This document shows, one piece after another, positions 1 to 7,684 of a stretch of DNA of 64,000 nt. Numbering within the stretch: position 1 is the stretch's first letter; each line of letters opens with the position of its first letter. The notes below the pieces were generated by a model. That model made no database searches. It had not been told where the DNA came from and saw only the letters and a program-made list of their open reading frames with translations. The position numbers and the translations under genes were made by a program. This DNA is from UBA8752 sp002336475 (GTDB lineage: Bacteria > Bacteroidota > Bacteroidia > Flavobacteriales_D > Sanyastnellaceae), in the NCBI GenBank assembly GCA_943846755.1, contig OX044365.1:992001-1056000 (forward strand). Direction: 5' to 3'.

Positions 1-194
1 CATACATCGAGAGGCACCCCATCAATGGTAATTCCCTGCGGCGTAAACGTTGTCGCGAACACTGGGAGAAAGTCCAACAGATCACCAGACGTGATTGAAC
101 TATCACCATTCGCGTCAGGGTTGTATGGATAGACCACCTGAGCAGAGGCAGAGAGCGAGGCGCAGAGGGCCAGGCAAGCGAGAAGGCGTTTCAT
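1..194 (-). CDS. Secreted protein with dockerin-like N-terminus (3' part outside window)
   Basis: The ATG (complement of 192-194) opens a frame that stays open to the window edge, giving about 64 residues. It begins with a typical signal peptide (MKRLLACLALCASLSASAQ). Immediately after comes a calcium-loop-like segment, YPYNPDANGDSSITSGDLLDFLP, with the Asp-rich DxNxD pattern of dockerin or EF-hand loops and a following hydrophobic helix. This puts the dockerin-like unit at the extreme N-terminus of the mature protein, whereas other proteins in this window carry theirs at the C-terminus. The rest of the protein lies outside the window, so no function is assigned. The call is firm for an exported protein and open for everything else. 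Confidence 0.75.
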   Translation of the reverse strand, partial: MKRLLACLALCASLSASAQVVYPYNPDANGDSSITSGDLLDFLPVFATTFTPQGITIDGVPLDV

Positions 195-611
195 GGTCCT
201 TACAAGTTCGCTCTGGGGGTAGGCAGTCGCCAAAAAGACTTTGTAAGCGCCAAGGATTCAGCTGAGACATAATCAGCCTTGGGAGAATATGTATATGTCA
301 GCGCCGAGCGCTCAGACCCGAAGTGAATCTGCTGAGGGGTGGGGTCGGATGCTGAGATGATCGGCCAGGAACTTTCAGCGTTTTGCCTCGGCACGGTTCC
401 CAAAACGTGCCAGCAAACGTGCCAGCAAGCATCGAAATCGGGCAATTCGCATAGCTTCGTGTCTCATTCAAGTCTAACCCATGGTACGCTGACCTTGAGG
501 TCTAAGCAACTGCCTCGGTTATCACGCAGCCACTGTCCATGCGGGAAATGTCCAACATTTCGGCAGCCCGCTTTCCATGACGACCTTCGTACCGCGAAAA
601 CGTCCGCACGA
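195..611. other. Intergenic stretch upstream of tRNA-Arg, no convincing gene
   Basis: No reading frame here has a convincing start, protein-like composition or recognisable motif. Open frames exist on both strands, but one runs straight into the tRNA and the others look like chance. The only structure seen is a 12-bp direct tandem repeat at 405-428. The stretch presumably holds the promoters of the divergent secreted-protein gene (1-194) and of the tRNA, but no promoter could be fixed. Confidence 0.5.
405..428. repeat. Two tandem copies of a 12-bp direct repeat
   Basis: The 12-mer acgtgccagcaa occurs at 405-416 and again, perfectly, at 417-428. It lies in non-coding DNA about 180 bp before the tRNA-Arg gene. 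Its role is unknown; two copies could be a protein-binding site or a chance duplication. Confidence 0.6.
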
Positions 612-685
612 GGTCCCGTAGCTCAACTGGATAGAGCATCTGCCTTCTAAGCAGACGGTTTCGGGTTCGAGTCCCGACGGGATCA
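612..685 (+). tRNA. tRNA-Arg (anticodon TCT)
   Basis: The full cloverleaf can be folded by eye. The acceptor stem is 612-618 with 678-684, seven pairs including one G-T. The D arm starts with GCTC. The anticodon stem is 639-643 with 651-655, around the loop CTTCTAA with anticodon TCT at 646-648. The T stem is 661-665 with 673-677, around TTCGAGT, and the discriminator base is A685. TCT reads AGA and AGG arginine codons. The CCA end is not encoded; the next bases are CAC. It stands alone between an intergenic stretch and the convergent asparaginase gene, with no neighbouring tRNA. Confidence 0.96.
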
Positions 686-707
686 CACTTCTTAGCCTCC
701 TTGTAGA

Positions 708-1724
708 TCAGGGGGTCAGTTGGTCGGTGGCGAAGAGGGCCACCTGCGGGGAGGCGCCTGCTTTGAAGGCGCCGCGGAACATGCCGGGCGTGTTCATGCT
801 GAATGCGGGGTTTCCGAAGCGGTCCATGCCCACGATGCCTCCGTCTCCTCCGAGCGCCCCCATTTCGTCGTGTATGGCCCCGTCGGCTGCAGCTTGCAGG
901 TTCGCACCGCCGTGGAGCATACGGCCATGAATTTCATGGGCGACGGCCGTGCGGATGAAGTACTCGCCCCACCCGGTGGCGGAGATGGCACAAGTGCGGT
1001 TGTCGGCCCACGTGCCCGCCCCCACGACGGGGCTATCGCCGATGCGGCCGTGCCGCTTGTAGGTCATGCCCCCAGTTGAGGTGCCGGCGGCCAGGTTGCC
1101 CTGGCTGTCCAAGGCCACGCATCCCACCGTGCCCCGCTTTTCTATTGTGGTATCGCGTTCCAGAGCGCGGAGGTAGCGGCTGTATGCTTTTTGGGTGTCA
1201 AACCATGCTGGCTCGGCTGTTTCTGCGCCTTGTGCACCGGCGAATTGGGCGGCGCCGGGGCCGCTAAAGAAGACGTGCTCTGATTCGGTCATCACGGAGC
1301 GCGCCACATCGATGGGGTGGCGGAACCCCGTCAATCCCGTCACGGCGCCGCAATTGCGGTCCTGACCGCGCATGATGCTCGCATCCAATTCATGCTTGCC
1401 TTCTGCAGTGAATACCGCTCCCCTCCCGGCATTGAAAAGGCTGTCGTCCTCCATCACAGCGATGGTGGCCACGACCGCATCTACGGCACTTCCTCCTGCC
1501 TCGAGCACGGCGCCACCGGTTTCGAGCGCTGCGCTCAAGGAGGCACTGTACGCCGCCTGTTCTGCCCCGCTCAGGACCTCTGTATCAAAGTGGCCCGCGC
1601 CGCCGTGTATGGCCACAGACCAACGCACGGGCTCCATAGGCTCCGGCGATTCCACTGAGGTATCGACGGTGGGACCACATGCTGTGAGCAACAGAAAAAA
1701 AGAGGCAGTGCCGAAGTTTCGCAT
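708..1724 (-). CDS. Lipoprotein isoaspartyl peptidase / L-asparaginase (Ntn-hydrolase family 2)
   Basis: This 338-residue protein belongs to the plant-type asparaginase family, which cleaves L-asparagine and isoaspartyl dipeptides after autocatalytic splitting before a Thr. The family signature HGGAGH is at residues 40-45, and a glycine-rich GGSAVDAV segment follows at about 78-85. The autocleavage site is KRGTVGCVALD, with T199 as the expected N-terminal nucleophile of the small subunit. Substrate-pocket segments (TSTGGMTYKRHGRIGDSPVVGAG) lie at about 215-238. A signal peptide ends in the lipobox LTAC at residues 13-16, so the enzyme should be membrane-anchored and face the periplasm. It points towards the tRNA and is divergent from the porin-like gene at 1815. 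The start codon is ATG. Confidence 0.93.
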   Translation of the reverse strand: MRNFGTASFFLLLTACGPTVDTSVESPEPMEPVRWSVAIHGGAGHFDTEVLSGAEQAAYSASLSAALETGGAVLEAGGSAVDAVVATIAVMEDDSLFNAGRGAVFTAEGKHELDASIMRGQDRNCGAVTGLTGFRHPIDVARSVMTESEHVFFSGPGAAQFAGAQGAETAEPAWFDTQKAYSRYLRALERDTTIEKRGTVGCVALDSQGNLAAGTSTGGMTYKRHGRIGDSPVVGAGTWADNRTCAISATGWGEYFIRTAVAHEIHGRMLHGGANLQAAADGAIHDEMGALGGDGGIVGMDRFGNPAFSMNTPGMFRGAFKAGASPQVALFATDQLTP

Positions 1725-1780
1725 GCTGAAATGTAGCCATACCCGCTGGGGTTTTCGCGCTTCTTACCTTGACCTTCTGC

Positions 1781-1794
1781 AGCCAAATTTGGCT
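1781..1794. promoter_or_regulatory. Perfect 14-bp palindrome between divergent genes
   Basis: The sequence agccaaatttggct is a perfect inverted repeat. It sits in the 90-bp gap between the divergent asparaginase and porin-like genes, 20 bp before the ATG at 1815. It could be an operator for a dimeric regulator or a short hairpin in the leader. Nothing else in the sequence identifies the binding protein. Confidence 0.35.
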
Positions 1795-1814
1795 TTTTGC
1801 ACCAACTTGCATCC

Positions 1815-3035
1815 ATGACTCTAACGCGGAATTTGATACTGCTCGCCACATTTCAGATGGCGCTCGGCACCATTGGTTTCTCCCAGACACCGGGCGATAC
1901 GACGTTGACGCTCGACATGCAGATGCGGGTGAGGTCGGAATGGCGCGACGGATACAAGGTGGCCATGGATAGCGAGACGCCTGGTGAGCTTGTGACTGTT
2001 CAGCGATCCCGCATGGCGCTGAAGGGGAAATGGAAGTCCTTTGACTACAAGCTCGGCGCCCAAGATATCCGAACCTTTGGAGGCCCAGCGGGCGAGACAC
2101 AGGGCACCATCGGAATCAGCGAAGCGTGGTGGTCTACCGAAATGACAAATGGCATGCGCCTGAAGGTGGGGCGCCAGGAAATCAAGTTTGACAACGAGCG
2201 CATCGTCGGTGCAGTGGACTGGTCCAACCCTGGGCGCTTCCTCGACGGCGTGCGCTGGGACCGAAAAAAAGAGGACCCCTCGAAGGGAAACACCACAGTG
2301 GCGGTCACTTGGGACGAGTTGAGGGAGACCCGTCGCTACATGGTCTACCACAGGGCCATGGTGGGGGAAAAGAAGAACAAACTGACCTTTCTCTTCTTTG
2401 ACCAAGAGAGCGAAACAGAGCCTTCCCCGAACTTCACCACGGGCTTTACCACGCGGTTTCAAATCGGACCCCGCGCATGGTTTGCCACGGAAGCCTACGT
2501 TCAATCTTGGCCCGAGTCTTCGAGCGCTTTCTTGTCCCTACCAAACCACAAAACCATGATCATAGGCGACTTGGGTTGGAATGGAGATGACGGACACAAG
2601 TGGCAGGTGGGCATTGACCTGCTCGACGAGGGCTTCTTCCCTTTCTTGGGCACCAACCACAGGCATTATGGCTGGATGGACCAGTTCTATGTGGGAACCA
2701 CACGCACCAACGGCTTGACAGGCCTGCGCTTGCGCCATACCGGACCTCTGAACCTACGCCTATTGGGAGACAAGGTGTCTTGGGGTGCAACGGCCCACCA
2801 CTTCCGGGCCCAGGCGATGGGAGACCTGCTGGGCAACGAACTTGACCTCTGGATCACCGGCAACAAGGACGGAGCATTGACCTGGCACATGGGCTTCTCC
2901 GTGTTCGATGCGACGGAAAGGCACATCGAACGCCAAGGCGATGTCTCCGCCGACTTGTGGAGCGATGCTGCAGGCAGAATCCAACAATGGGGATGGGTGA
3001 GCTTGAATTTTACCCCCTCTTTTGTCCTCAAATAA
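1815..3035 (+). CDS. Outer-membrane porin-like protein (alginate-export family type)
   Basis: The 406-residue protein begins with a signal peptide (MTLTRNLILLATFQMALG, then FSQ). It continues as alternating beta strands rich in aromatic residues, as in an outer-membrane barrel. The region around residues 30-140 contains the pattern seen in alginate-export porins: an Arg-rich start (MQMRVRSEWRDGYK), then LKGKWKSFDYKLGAQDIRTFGG, EAWWSTEM, LKVGRQEIKFDNERIVGAVDW and RFLDGVRWDR. It probably lets a small solute or polysaccharide cross the outer membrane; the substrate is unknown. A TTG 18 bp upstream is in frame, but the ATG gives a better signal peptide. It is followed 49 bp later by a secreted esterase gene on the same strand. 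The family call is by pattern only. Confidence 0.72.
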   Translation: MTLTRNLILLATFQMALGTIGFSQTPGDTTLTLDMQMRVRSEWRDGYKVAMDSETPGELVTVQRSRMALKGKWKSFDYKLGAQDIRTFGGPAGETQGTIGISEAWWSTEMTNGMRLKVGRQEIKFDNERIVGAVDWSNPGRFLDGVRWDRKKEDPSKGNTTVAVTWDELRETRRYMVYHRAMVGEKKNKLTFLFFDQESETEPSPNFTTGFTTRFQIGPRAWFATEAYVQSWPESSSAFLSLPNHKTMIIGDLGWNGDDGHKWQVGIDLLDEGFFPFLGTNHRHYGWMDQFYVGTTRTNGLTGLRLRHTGPLNLRLLGDKVSWGATAHHFRAQAMGDLLGNELDLWITGNKDGALTWHMGFSVFDATERHIERQGDVSADLWSDAAGRIQQWGWVSLNFTPSFVLK

Positions 3036-3084
3036 ATTCTGTGGCGTTCTGCAGGTGCTGCTGACGGCACCTCAATTTGTAGGC

Positions 3085-4596
3085 ATGTTCTTACGTCACG
3101 CTTTGGCCATCGCTGGTCTGTTCTTTGCGCTTTCCACCTTTGCCCAGTGCGAATACACTGAGGTCAACTTCACCACCACCACCGCCCTTTATCCATGGGA
3201 GACAGGCTGGGAATTGTATCAAGTCGGTGAGAACGAGGCGACCCTGATTGTGAGCTTTCAGGGCAGCATCGAAGGGACGTTTTCCACCCAGGCTTGTCTG
3301 GAAGACGGATGTTATTACTTCCTGGCTACAGACAGTTGGGGGGACGGGTGGAACGGCACCACGCTCACCGCCGACGTGGACCTGGATGGCTTTGAAGGAG
3401 CATTCACCATAGACGAAGGGTTCTTCGCCTACTTGCCGTTTACCATTGGCGATGTGGCGTGTACGTTCGAATTGGGGGGGTGCACCAATCCAGAAGCGAT
3501 CAATTACGTGGAAGGTGCCACCTATGACGATGGGACTTGCACGGAAATCGAAACCTTCAACTATCAGGTGGGCAATACCGAATACCCCCGAACCTACCTC
3601 TACTATTCGCCGGCCAACATGCAACCCGGGGCCCCCTTGATCTTTGTGTTGCACGGCTACACCGGTGATGCACTGGGGATGTTGTCGTTTAGCGGGTTCA
3701 AAGAATTGGCAGACGAGGAGGGCTTTGGCGTGGTCTTTCCCCAAGGATCACCTGATGGTGGCGGAACCAACCACTGGAACGCCAACTTCAACTTCTCCAA
3801 TGTCAACGACCATGCGTTCTTGACCCAACTCGCGTCGTACATCCAGCAGACCCACGGACACGACCCCGCGTGCACATACAGCTGTGGTTATTCCAATGGT
3901 GGGTACATGAGCTATTCACTGGCTTGCAGCAATGCCCAGACTTTTCGGGGCATTGGCTCTGTAGGGGGGCAAATCGGAGGCAATGACTGGTCCACATGCA
4001 ACCCCAGCCAGCCCGTTCCTGTGGTGCACCTGCATGGCACGGCCGACAACACCGTGTCCTACTATGGCAATCCCAACGACGCCGGAAACTGGGGTGGCAA
4101 CCCCGGTGTCGAGACCGTGGTGGCCACATGGGCCGAGTGGAACAATTGCACCGAGGTGACCGAAGAAGCCTTGCCCAACATCAACATGAACGACAACAGT
4201 ACGGTCGACCTCATCACGCACTCCGGAGGTGACGATGGCTACGAGGCGCGCGTGTACCGCGTCAACGGCGGTGGCCACGATTGGTTTGGCACCTGGGGCA
4301 ACATGGACATCACCAGTGCTGTCGAAATGTGGAACTTCTGGAGCCAATTCTGTGGCACCACGGCCTCGGTGTCCGCTCCAGACCTGCAAAAAGAGCTTGT
4401 GCAATGGAATGGTGACCGGTTCACGGCTATCGAGCCTTGCCGGCTTCGGCTCTTCGAAACTTCTGGCAAGGTTGTTTTGGACCGCCCCATGCAGGCCGGG
4501 CAATCCATCGATTTCCAGGGGTGTGGCCAGGTCTACCTGATGGGTGCCCACCAGCAGGGTGGGGCCTTCCAACAGCTCAAGGTCTGGTCGGAGTAA
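3085..4596 (+). CDS. Secreted PHB-depolymerase-type alpha/beta hydrolase (CE1/LpqC-like esterase)
   Basis: The 503-residue protein starts with a signal peptide ending FALSTFAQ. Residues about 22-125 form a beta-rich domain with DSWGDGWNG. One cysteine-rich repeat follows (GGCTNPEAINYVEGATYDDGTC, about 131-152). Residues 160-430 are an alpha/beta hydrolase of the extracellular polyhydroxybutyrate depolymerase/feruloyl esterase type. The oxyanion motif is VLHGYTG (190-194), the nucleophile elbow CGYSNGG has Ser270, an Asp is in HLHGTADN and a His is in GGGHDWFG. A C-terminal beta sandwich of about 70 residues ending KVWSE resembles a T9SS type A sorting domain, so release or anchoring at the cell surface is expected. 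The substrate (polyester, acetyl or feruloyl ester) is not determined. An upstream in-frame TTG at 3022 would overlap the porin-like gene and lacks a clean signal peptide. Confidence 0.86.
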   Translation: MFLRHALAIAGLFFALSTFAQCEYTEVNFTTTTALYPWETGWELYQVGENEATLIVSFQGSIEGTFSTQACLEDGCYYFLATDSWGDGWNGTTLTADVDLDGFEGAFTIDEGFFAYLPFTIGDVACTFELGGCTNPEAINYVEGATYDDGTCTEIETFNYQVGNTEYPRTYLYYSPANMQPGAPLIFVLHGYTGDALGMLSFSGFKELADEEGFGVVFPQGSPDGGGTNHWNANFNFSNVNDHAFLTQLASYIQQTHGHDPACTYSCGYSNGGYMSYSLACSNAQTFRGIGSVGGQIGGNDWSTCNPSQPVPVVHLHGTADNTVSYYGNPNDAGNWGGNPGVETVVATWAEWNNCTEVTEEALPNINMNDNSTVDLITHSGGDDGYEARVYRVNGGGHDWFGTWGNMDITSAVEMWNFWSQFCGTTASVSAPDLQKELVQWNGDRFTAIEPCRLRLFETSGKVVLDRPMQAGQSIDFQGCGQVYLMGAHQQGGAFQQLKVWSE

Positions 4597-4628
4597 CCGG
4601 CATCGAAAGGGCGCAACCTCGCCTTGAA

Positions 4629-4814
4629 ATGGGCAAATGTGTTGATGTTGAGCCCACCGTTTGTTCCAACGGCTTCGCCCCAAGCGGCAATGCCATCACC
4701 GTGGGAAGCGAATCTTCCGTGGGCCTCGTCAAGGCCATCGACGTCGAATGGGCCAAGCTCGACCTTGATGCCATGCGCCGGTTCTACTCCAACACCAAAC
4801 GGCCCACACCCTGA
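4629..4814 (+). CDS. Short coding-like ORF, possibly a gene fragment
   Basis: A 61-residue frame begins at ATG 4629 and ends TGA at 4812-4814. Its C-terminal half (VGSESSVGLVKAIDVEWAK and on to RRFYSNTKRPTP) looks protein-like and uses the window's usual codons, such as gcc, ctc, gac and atc. There is no recognisable domain. The N-terminal part is less convincing. It could be a small unknown gene, the end of a decayed gene, or chance in a 279-bp gap between the esterase and the Omp85-type gene. Confidence 0.25.
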   Translation: MGKCVDVEPTVCSNGFAPSGNAITVGSESSVGLVKAIDVEWAKLDLDAMRRFYSNTKRPTP

Positions 4815-4875
4815 CCTACTTGGAGTAGACCTGTAGCGGTTCTCCGATCCCGTCTTCCTCTCAAGTTCCAGCCAG

Positions 4876-6027
4876 TTAAAAGGCCTCGCCGATGAAGATG
4901 TAGACGCCGCTGCCCTCGCGGGTGAAGGCGACATCGAGGCGGGTGTAGATGTCCTTTTCGGGGAAGAGCAGGAAGCGCAGGCCCGCTCCGCCGGTGGGCA
5001 GGAATTGCCGCCACTGGAAGGCGTGGTCGTCCCCATACACCTGTCCTGCGGCTAGGAATACGCTGGCGCCGAAGCGCTTGGAAAAGGAAAACGGCAAGAT
5101 GCGGTATTCGACCTGACCCGCGATCAGATTGCGGTCGCGAAAGCGGCCCAGGTAGTAGCCGCGCATGAGGCTCTCGCCGCCGAGGAGGGAGAGCATGTTG
5201 AACGGTGGATTGCCCGCCGTGAACTGCCCATAGAGCTGGGCGGCCAAGACCGTATTTTCCCGAATCGGCCGGTAGATGCGGGTGTCTGCGATGTATGACG
5301 TGAAGCTGAAGTCGCTGCCCGTACCCGAACCGTAGTTCAAGAAAGCCCACTCGCTGTAGAAGGCATCCCGAGGATTCATCGCGTTGTGGATGTTGTCGTA
5401 CAGAACGCCCAGCCCCACCCCTGCGTTGGTCGACCCCATGGCGCCGACCTCGGGCGTGGAGAAGCCAGGGGCGGTGTCCACGTATTCAACACGGTTGAAC
5501 GCCTGAAAATCGAGCTCCAATCCAACGTACAGCGAAGGCCAGGTCTCGCGCAGCACGCGCTCCCGGAACAGGATGTACTCGCCGTCGATGACACTTTGGA
5601 CCCCTTTCGGGCTGTCCCGTCCGACGCCGTAGTAGAACAGCGGGAAGCGCTGGTAGCGGGCCCGGCCATAGAAAAACCACTTGTTCTGATCCGTGTACAG
5701 CGCATGGTCCAACCACACGCCGTATTGGTTCTCCAGCGTGTAGAAGGTGAAAGCCTTGAGCTCGCTCAGCCGGTTGGTCAAATCCCGCTTCGCGGAATAC
5801 ACGTACAAGCTTGACACCCCAAATTCCCAATCGGTCTCTGGCGAAAAGGCCAAGGTGGGATAGTTGATGAATTTGGGCGCCGACGGATCACCGCCATCGC
5901 CGAGCAGGTTGTCGAAATACCGTCGGATGAAATTGGCCGAATCGCCCTGTTGCTGCTGCGCTTGGACCGGCACAGATGCTGAAGCCAAAAAGAGGAGCAC
6001 CATGGCGATGCGGTGTCGGAATCCCAT
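4876..6027 (-). CDS. Omp85/BamA-type outer-membrane beta-barrel protein without POTRA domains
   Basis: The 383-residue protein has a signal peptide ending VPVQAQ. The rest reads as a 16-strand-like barrel of the bacterial surface antigen (Omp85) family. The diagnostic segment is LGGESLMRGYYLGRFRDRNL at about 280-299, matching the conserved substrate-lid (V)RG(F/Y) and downstream RD motifs. The protein ends in Phe, as barrel proteins usually do. It is too short for the several POTRA domains of BamA or TamA, so it resembles the POTRA-less outer-membrane proteins common in Bacteroidota and is not assumed to be the essential BamA. The second minus-strand gene (6168-7034) lies upstream with a 140-bp gap. 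Confidence 0.85.
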   Translation of the reverse strand: MGFRHRIAMVLLFLASASVPVQAQQQQGDSANFIRRYFDNLLGDGGDPSAPKFINYPTLAFSPETDWEFGVSSLYVYSAKRDLTNRLSELKAFTFYTLENQYGVWLDHALYTDQNKWFFYGRARYQRFPLFYYGVGRDSPKGVQSVIDGEYILFRERVLRETWPSLYVGLELDFQAFNRVEYVDTAPGFSTPEVGAMGSTNAGVGLGVLYDNIHNAMNPRDAFYSEWAFLNYGSGTGSDFSFTSYIADTRIYRPIRENTVLAAQLYGQFTAGNPPFNMLSLLGGESLMRGYYLGRFRDRNLIAGQVEYRILPFSFSKRFGASVFLAAGQVYGDDHAFQWRQFLPTGGAGLRFLLFPEKDIYTRLDVAFTREGSGVYIFIGEAF

Positions 6028-6167
6028 CGCTCAAAGAACGGAGCTACACTGCGGTTTCCACCAAAAAGAAGGATGCTCTTTGTCACCCAATTCACCTTTC
6101 TCTAAAACCCGTAGCCCGCTTTTGGCAAGGGACATTTCAATCCATAAAATGGGAACCCTTTATCCAC

Positions 6168-7034
6168 TTATCCCCTGCCCTGGAGGCGGATGTCTCGGGA
6201 GAACAGGGTCTGACCAAAGCGTTCTCCTTCGAGCTGAAGGGTGTAATCGCCCGGCGGATAACCCTCGAGGCCGATGGTGAGGAAAAATTCGTGGCGGCCG
6301 GTGGACATTTCCACCCCAGACATCATGTCGAGGCGACCTCCATCGGGCTGTAACAAAACGACCTTGCATGACATGGCGCTGGGGAGGTTGACGTGCACCT
6401 CACAGCGGGCCTCCATGGCCTCTCCCGTGAAGCGCGCCCCCTCTTCTGACTCGGGTTCCTTGTATTGTATGGCGTATCCAGGCGCCTCGAAGTCTTTGAC
6501 TTCTTCGTCCAGAATCCGCATCAAGGCTGCTTGGTCCGCTTCCTTCACATAGATTGAGGCCACATCGTGGGCGTCGGTATAGACCCAGACCAAATCCTGT
6601 ACCGCAATATCGGGCTCTGAGAGCTCCTCATGGAAGCGATCCAGAATGTGAGCGAGTTCTTTGGATATGGTACCTACGCCCTCTTCATAACGGGTTCCGG
6701 GCATGCCCGAATCCGCATAAGCCGAGCCGCAGGCATGTGTGAGGGCGACTTGCTTTGTGGCACCTGCAGGAATGAACACCAGCAGGTCTTCGGTGACCAC
6801 AGCCGGCTGTATGTCGTCCGGCCCTGCGAATGCCGTGCCGGCGTCGAACAGCAGGTATGTGCCTGAGCCTGGGTTCGTCACGGTCACGACAAAAGATTCG
6901 CCGGACTCAGAATCCTCAAGTACAGCAGAATACCGCCACCCCCGATCGAGGGCATCGATAAAATCGAGCTGGGCCTGTGGAGCGGAAAAATCGGGGGACG
7001 GAGCAGCGGCTATGGCCAACAGGAAGATCAACAT
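6168..7034 (-). CDS. Secreted protein of unknown function
   Basis: A 288-residue protein not recognised by family. It begins with a short hydrophobic signal-like segment (MLIFLLAIAAAPSPDFSAPQ). Residues 15-120 look beta-rich (YLLFDAGTAFAGPDD, LLVFIPAGATKQVALTHACGSAYADSG) and the middle (125-190) more helical. The last 80 residues again look like a beta sandwich (CEVHVNLPSAMSCKVVLLQP, HEFFLTIGLEGYPPGDYTLQL). That pattern recalls the 'GxYxL' end of T9SS type A sorting domains, but the last basic residues (DIRLQGRG) are not decisive. The ATG at 7034 is preferred over an in-frame TTG three bases upstream. Confidence 0.72.
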   Translation of the reverse strand: MLIFLLAIAAAPSPDFSAPQAQLDFIDALDRGWRYSAVLEDSESGESFVVTVTNPGSGTYLLFDAGTAFAGPDDIQPAVVTEDLLVFIPAGATKQVALTHACGSAYADSGMPGTRYEEGVGTISKELAHILDRFHEELSEPDIAVQDLVWVYTDAHDVASIYVKEADQAALMRILDEEVKDFEAPGYAIQYKEPESEEGARFTGEAMEARCEVHVNLPSAMSCKVVLLQPDGGRLDMMSGVEMSTGRHEFFLTIGLEGYPPGDYTLQLEGERFGQTLFSRDIRLQGRG

Positions 7035-7236
7035 CAATGCAGGGGGTTTGAAGAATCAACCCCAGCCCGCTTGTAGTTATTGTCTGCCCAACGGTCAGAG
7101 AAGCGCCATCAATTGAAAAAGCCGATACATGGCTGGCTCTCGCAACATCCAACCACCGGTTGACTCACTTGGCCGTTCTTTAGGCGTGAACAGGACACTC
7201 CCTGCCTTTGAACTGCAACTCATACCTTGACACCCC

Positions 7237-7656
7237 GTGCATCACAGCCCAAACATACCTCCGCTAAAATCCCCCCTGTGGATGTTGATTTTTGCGGCTT
7301 TCCTCGGAATCATCGGATGGTACTTTTTCGCCGCCTTGATGGTGTTCTTTTACTTCAAAGCAAGCTTGGAAAAACGGTCAAGGGCATTGCTCTGGGTACC
7401 GGTTACACTGCTCATACTAGCTGTATTCGCCCTATCCCCACTGTTGATAGGCTTGGCTGGAATGGCTGTCAATGAAAGCATCACGGGCATCACTCAAAAC
7501 GAAAGCAACAGCGTTTGGGGCGTACTGCCTTGGCTCACCATAGCCACTGGGGCCATTGCAATCGGGGCCGTTCCTTTTGTCTTGCTCGGCGGAGCCATTC
7601 ACGCCTTCATATTGACCCGCAAGAAAAAGACAGAATGGACACCTAAAATCCCTTGA
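7237..7656 (+). CDS. Small membrane protein, three predicted transmembrane segments
   Basis: The 139-residue frame contains three hydrophobic stretches: about residues 15-41 (MLIFAAFLGIIGWYFFAALM), 51-77 (LLWVPVTLLILAVFALSPLL) and 92-127 (VLPWLTIATGAIAIGAVPF). It ends in a basic tail (TRKKKTEWTPKIP), which predicts a cytoplasmic C-terminus. No family is recognised. The first start is GTG at 7237; the ATG at 7282, just before the first membrane segment, is an equally good choice. It is convergent with the DEAD-box helicase gene, 28 bp away. Confidence 0.65.
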   Translation: MHHSPNIPPLKSPLWMLIFAAFLGIIGWYFFAALMVFFYFKASLEKRSRALLWVPVTLLILAVFALSPLLIGLAGMAVNESITGITQNESNSVWGVLPWLTIATGAIAIGAVPFVLLGGAIHAFILTRKKKTEWTPKIP

Positions 7657-7684
7657 TTCCGGCCCTTAGCCCGTCAAAAAGTGA

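Noticed and set aside
339..650. Plus-strand frame running into the tRNA
   Set aside because: Its end (PVAQLDRASAF) is the translated tRNA sequence, a well-known artefact, and the rest is not protein-like.
1585..2100. Minus-strand frame spanning the asparaginase start and porin gene
   Set aside because: It crosses the divergent promoter gap and both real genes, with no homology-like features.
4533..5350. Minus-strand frames overlapping the Omp85-type gene and its downstream gap
   Set aside because: They are in other frames of the barrel gene, rich in Arg and Pro, with no domain or signal peptide.
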